Shown piece by piece: positions 60,419 through 64,000 of a stretch of 64,000 bases of DNA. The notes beneath the pieces are model-generated. The model was not told the origin of the DNA and made no database searches. It saw only the letters and a program-made list of their open reading frames with translations. The stretch comes from Eucalyptus grandis (lineage: Eukaryota > Streptophyta > Magnoliopsida > Myrtales > Myrtaceae): NCBI RefSeq assembly GCF_016545825.1, contig NC_052618.1:48182196-48246195 (forward strand), given 5' to 3'. A program made the position numbers and the translations under genes. Positions within the stretch are counted from its first letter, which is position 1; every line of letters starts with the position of its first letter.

Positions 60419-62231
60419 AATAAAGAGTTCATTAGTTCCGAAAAACCTGCACCACAACAATTTATTTCTACATCAATACTTACTTTTGAAACGTGGACAA
60501 GTATAAATATAGTTTTGAAGAAGATGATAATTGGCTTCTTTAAATAATGCCATTACGAAATATACGTACTAACAACAAATTTTTTCCTCATAGTTTTAAA
60601 TTACACACAGCTACTAAGATTCGTTAGGCACGGTTCGGCAGATCCCAAGTACGCTCAACTTCCAAGTGATCCACCCTGTGCGCTTTAGCTTCATTGGGTT
60701 TTCGTTCCGACAAAACTCGACGTATCAAAAAGCTCGCATCCATCAGCAACGGAAGGTTCGGATCACCAGAAGCCGGTCGAAACGATGGATACAAGCATTG
60801 AATTGCGGATGGCAGCCGATACGCAATGATCCTGGGTCAAAGAGAGATCGTTCTGGAAGTTAGCTAAGGAAGAAAAGGGGTTTCTCTCACATGCAGAAGT
60901 GGAGAATTCAATAATGGTGTCAGTTGAAGGAAAGATTCGATTGGAAAGGGAGATATCCTCCCGTCGCGTGAGCTGGCCGGAACTGGAATGGAAAGAAAAG
61001 CAGGTCGAGAGATCCCATCAAAGAGGGGTTCGAGCCGCTGGAACGAGCACGTGCAATGTGCATGGGGGCGTGGGACAGTGCTGCTCCCCTGCTGCATGGC
61101 TTCTGCGCAAGTTGATAGCGTGTTTCATATGTCCTGCTTCTTCTGTTTAGGGGTCTGCCCGGTGTAGCTTCGAAACCCTGGCCACTTCCAGAGCGGTTTG
61201 TTTTTCTGGACCACATCGATGCAGATGAATCGCGCCTGCACGTGGAGGATTCCACGAGTGCCGTGGACCGAACCATGTGCGATTAAACATATAATTTACA
61301 GCATCTCAAGGCACGACTTCAGCAAACGCGGTTGAAGTTTATACGCGGTTTTACCCAATGGGGGATGCATATATAAGGAAAGATTTATTCTCGATGCATG
61401 GAAATCGAGGGGGGCTGTAAAAGTATTCGCTGTTTAGGATCCAGTCAAAATGGGATGGTTAGGATAAGTATACTGGCAGTAACGTCAGGACTATGCTCCC
61501 TAATTCTGTCTCTGTCAGAGGATTGTTTTCAACGAGCCTATATGGCTAAAGTTCGCGTATCTTACCATCCTGCAATTAATAATTATCTCTTTCCGATCGA
61601 TTGCTTTCGGATACGATTAATCTCATTTTGCCTAGGCTAGCTGGACATCGTGATTTTTTTAATCCCTTTTCTCTCTCGTTTCGAGCATGTGTTAGGTAGC
61701 TGACTTCTTGGGAAACGTTTGAAGAAAGGTAGATTCTCTTTTTAAGGAAATGAAAGCGCTAACCACTTTGATTCTTGTTCTCTTCCGTTTTGCTGGAGAT
61801 GATTACGAAAAGCAAAGATACACGAGCCGTAAAATTTCAAGTGAAACTTATATCATGATAAAAGATAACACGATATCATATATCATGTCGACGTATCATC
61901 ACATCAGTTAATGGAGCATCCGGCATACCAAATTCTCGAACGAACATGTTTGAAGAACAAGAAATCGTGGTGCTCGACCAGTACGAGGACATTACATTAG
62001 AAGCATCCGCGTATGATGTAGTTGTGCAGACTAGTTTTTCCAGCGGTACAGGCAACCTCAAAGGCGCACTTCCTCGTGCGAGGACCAAAAGACCATGAAC
62101 ATGAGCACCGATCGAAGGACTCATGGTTGTCTGCTTCCTTTTCCGTCCATGGACCCCGACGCAGAGAGACAGATAGGGATAGCTTATTGATTAGATCCCA
62201 TTCAAACGTTGTGGAACAAGTCAAGGTCATC

Positions 62232-62236
<5 letters not shown>

Positions 62237-62263
<27 letters not shown>
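62237..62263. repeat. (CT)n microsatellite
   Basis: About 13 CT units. Confidence 0.95.
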
Positions 62264-62836
62264 CCATCTGTCATCTTTCTCTCTCTTTCTCGGGTAAGTA
62301 ACTAAACTTCAGCTCTGTTGCCATACGGTCGCTGACTTCCCATTCCTCGAGATCCCCTCGGAGCTCGAAGCTCTCCTTTTGAAGGACTGATGTTGACTGA
62401 GAGATGGACGAGAAGAGCGGAAGAGAGAAGGGTTTTTTTTAGGTGTTCACGTTCCTCTTCCACGAACGCGACAACTCTCTCTCTCTCTCTTGCGCGCGCG
62501 CGCGGACCATCCGATGTTCCAAACATAATTTGGAAAAAAGATAATGAAAAAACCAGACGAGTGATGGCGATTTTCGTTTTCCCTTCTGCTATTATAATTC
62601 CTGACCGAGGAAGGGGAAGAGAATTGAATAGTGAGGGATGGCGCGGTTCCATCTGTCCCCACTTGCCCACTTGGTTTAGCAATTTCCCATCGTGCCATGA
62701 TATGATAATGAACGTTTCTTTCTATAGATTCGATTCGTACCGGTAATTTTCTATCTAAATCCAGGCTGGTCTGAACCGCAGCTTCCTCAAGGCCCCGTCT
62801 GCATTTTATTATTGATAGAATGTACAGAATGGACCT

Positions 62837-62858
62837 CTCTCTCTCTCTCTCTCTCTCT
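62837..62858. repeat. (CT)n microsatellite
   Basis: About 11 CT units. Confidence 0.95.
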
Positions 62859-63336
62859 AGGGCTAGGTCTAGAAAGCTACATGGCTTTGGTACCATCATT
62901 TCTTGCATGCAGAATTGCTCATCAAGCTAAATGCATGAAGATCTTGACTCCGTAATGTGGAATACCCGACTAACCTAACGTGGTGTATCGTCGTCGCCCG
63001 GCATGTTCTTCTTATTTCCTTGATAAATTGGGATTTAAAATTGAATTTCGCTAACAAGTGTCCCTAAGCTGTAAACATGCACGCTAGGTGTTGAAATAAC
63101 AGTTATTTTCTTTTGCACGTTTTGCTGATTTGGTTTTTCAGTTATTAAAGTTAGTGGAGTCACGTGTGTTAGTTGTCCCAGTTTTTAGGTATTAGTGAAG
63201 TAAGTGCTTTATGCAGAACATGGGTAGTTATGGGTCCTATTTTAATGGTGTTTTGACGTTATATATTTGTCTTTTGTAAAAGACTTTATTGTTCTGTACG
63301 AAAAATGAAGTTTCAACGTCATCTCTCCTCTCTTTA

Positions 63337-63537
63337 GAGCTTACTGCTGCATATACACCACAACAGAATGGTGTATCTGAGAGGAAAAATAAAATCATTC
63401 TCGACATGGTGAAAAACTTATTGGCAAAAGAAATAGTTCCAAAGACTTTCTAGCCAGAAGCAGTAAAGTTCCAAAGACTTTCTGGCTAGAAGCAGTAAAT
63501 TGGAATATTCATAACACTTCAAATATTTCAACAAAAA
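63337..63537 (+). pseudogene. Ty1/copia integrase remnant
   Basis: One frame reads ELTAAYTPQQNGVSERKNKI and then MVKNLLAKEIVPKTF before an in-frame TAG at 63451. After a 32-bp tandem duplication (63435-63466 and 63467-63498) the homology resumes in another frame as VPKTFWLEAVNWNIHN. The AYTPQQNGVSERKN block is the signature end of the copia integrase core. Neither long terminal repeats nor other pol domains are seen nearby, and an A22 run follows at about 63540, so it is a short dead fragment. Confidence 0.88.
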
Positions 63538-63854
63538 TGAAAAAAAAAAAAAAAAAAAAAAACCCTTTAGTGTCCTTTTGAAGAATTTCTACTTTCAACT
63601 CCTTACATTATTGAATTTCAAGGCGATGTTTAGACATCTGCTATTGATTTTTCAATCACTTAACAAGCAAAATTAAGGGGAAAAAATAGGTCGCTTACCA
63701 TTTCTCAATCATATATAATGCGGTGCTATATTGGTACCTTATTTTGTCCAACACAACTCCGACAAGAGTTACTAAATTAGTATTTGTCACTAAATTAGTA
63801 TCTATTCTCTGTGGAAACATACTCTTTTTATAGTGAATTACAAATTAGTTTACG

Positions 63855-64000
63855 CACTTTATTGAGATAATCACCAAAAAAAAGTTTTAAATTTATCGTA
63901 AAGATATTAATTCAATTCTAAACTTTTCAATCTGATTAATTTATTCACAATCTTTTTTTATGATCCGTCAATATAGTCGTTCCCATTAATTTTGACATAG
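63855..64000 (+). repeat. Possible partial arm related to the 59719 inverted-repeat element
   Basis: Words such as TTAATTCAATTCTAAACTTT and CAATCTGATTAATTT align loosely with TTTTAATCCTAAACCTTT and AATCATGTCAATTGA of the 59719 left arm. The window ends before a partner arm could be seen. Confidence 0.3.

Larger units (their letters stand above)
60419..63336. other. Intergenic, no gene supported
   Basis: Short ORFs are present on both strands, but none has recognisable family features or splice context. CT microsatellites lie at 62237-62263 and 62837-62858. Confidence 0.5.

Overview
The window is nuclear DNA from a flowering plant, almost certainly a eudicot. It has spliced genes with GT-AG introns, plant-only gene families (AGO7, Rubisco large-subunit methyltransferase, GT106-type O-fucosyltransferase), AT-rich spacers, many CT/GA microsatellites, hAT-like and SINE insertions and a copia remnant. 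A woody rosid such as a member of the Myrtales is my guess only. Nine protein-coding genes can be supported, and exon borders were worked out by hand from splice signals, reading phase and family conservation.

Layout. 1-10357 holds a diverged direct duplication of about 2.9 kb whose two copies flank a single-exon membrane-protein gene (3367-4434, minus). The downstream copy is the 5' end of a UXT/prefoldin-like gene (coding exons 10667-13028, plus). That copy is interrupted by a 2.59-kb hAT-like element (7027-9615) that appears to carry pieces of three unrelated genes; the upstream copy preserves the empty site. 13029-20027 has no gene I can support. It holds microsatellites and a nested tandem repeat (about 15880-18040). 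20028-23645 (minus) is ARGONAUTE7. 23860-27999 is gene-free. 28000-31471 (minus) is a p24-delta cargo receptor. 31600-37440 is gene-free apart from a 105-bp tandem duplication. 37476-42579 (plus) is a GT106/DUF246 O-fucosyltransferase-family gene carrying a one-base deletion in exon 5. 43650-46305 and 47550-51498 (both minus) are tandem Rubisco LSMT-type SET-domain methyltransferases with identical intron positions. 53439-53939 (minus) is a GCK-domain protein. 54118-54990 is an inverted-repeat element with a SINE inside it. 56205-58086 (minus) is a Pin4-type parvulin. 58750-64000 is gene-free and repeat-rich, ending in a copia integrase remnant.

The genes do not form a pathway; this is an ordinary plant chromosome segment. 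AGO7 acts with miR390 in TAS3 trans-acting siRNA production. The LSMT pair are stromal lysine methyltransferases. p24-delta works in ER-Golgi traffic, and the O-fucosyltransferase-like protein is probably Golgi-resident. I found no clearly novel multi-gene system. The most informative features are the gene-fragment-bearing hAT element with its paralogous empty site, the diverged LSMT duplicate, the O-fucosyltransferase frameshift, and an AGO7 substitution next to the catalytic histidine.
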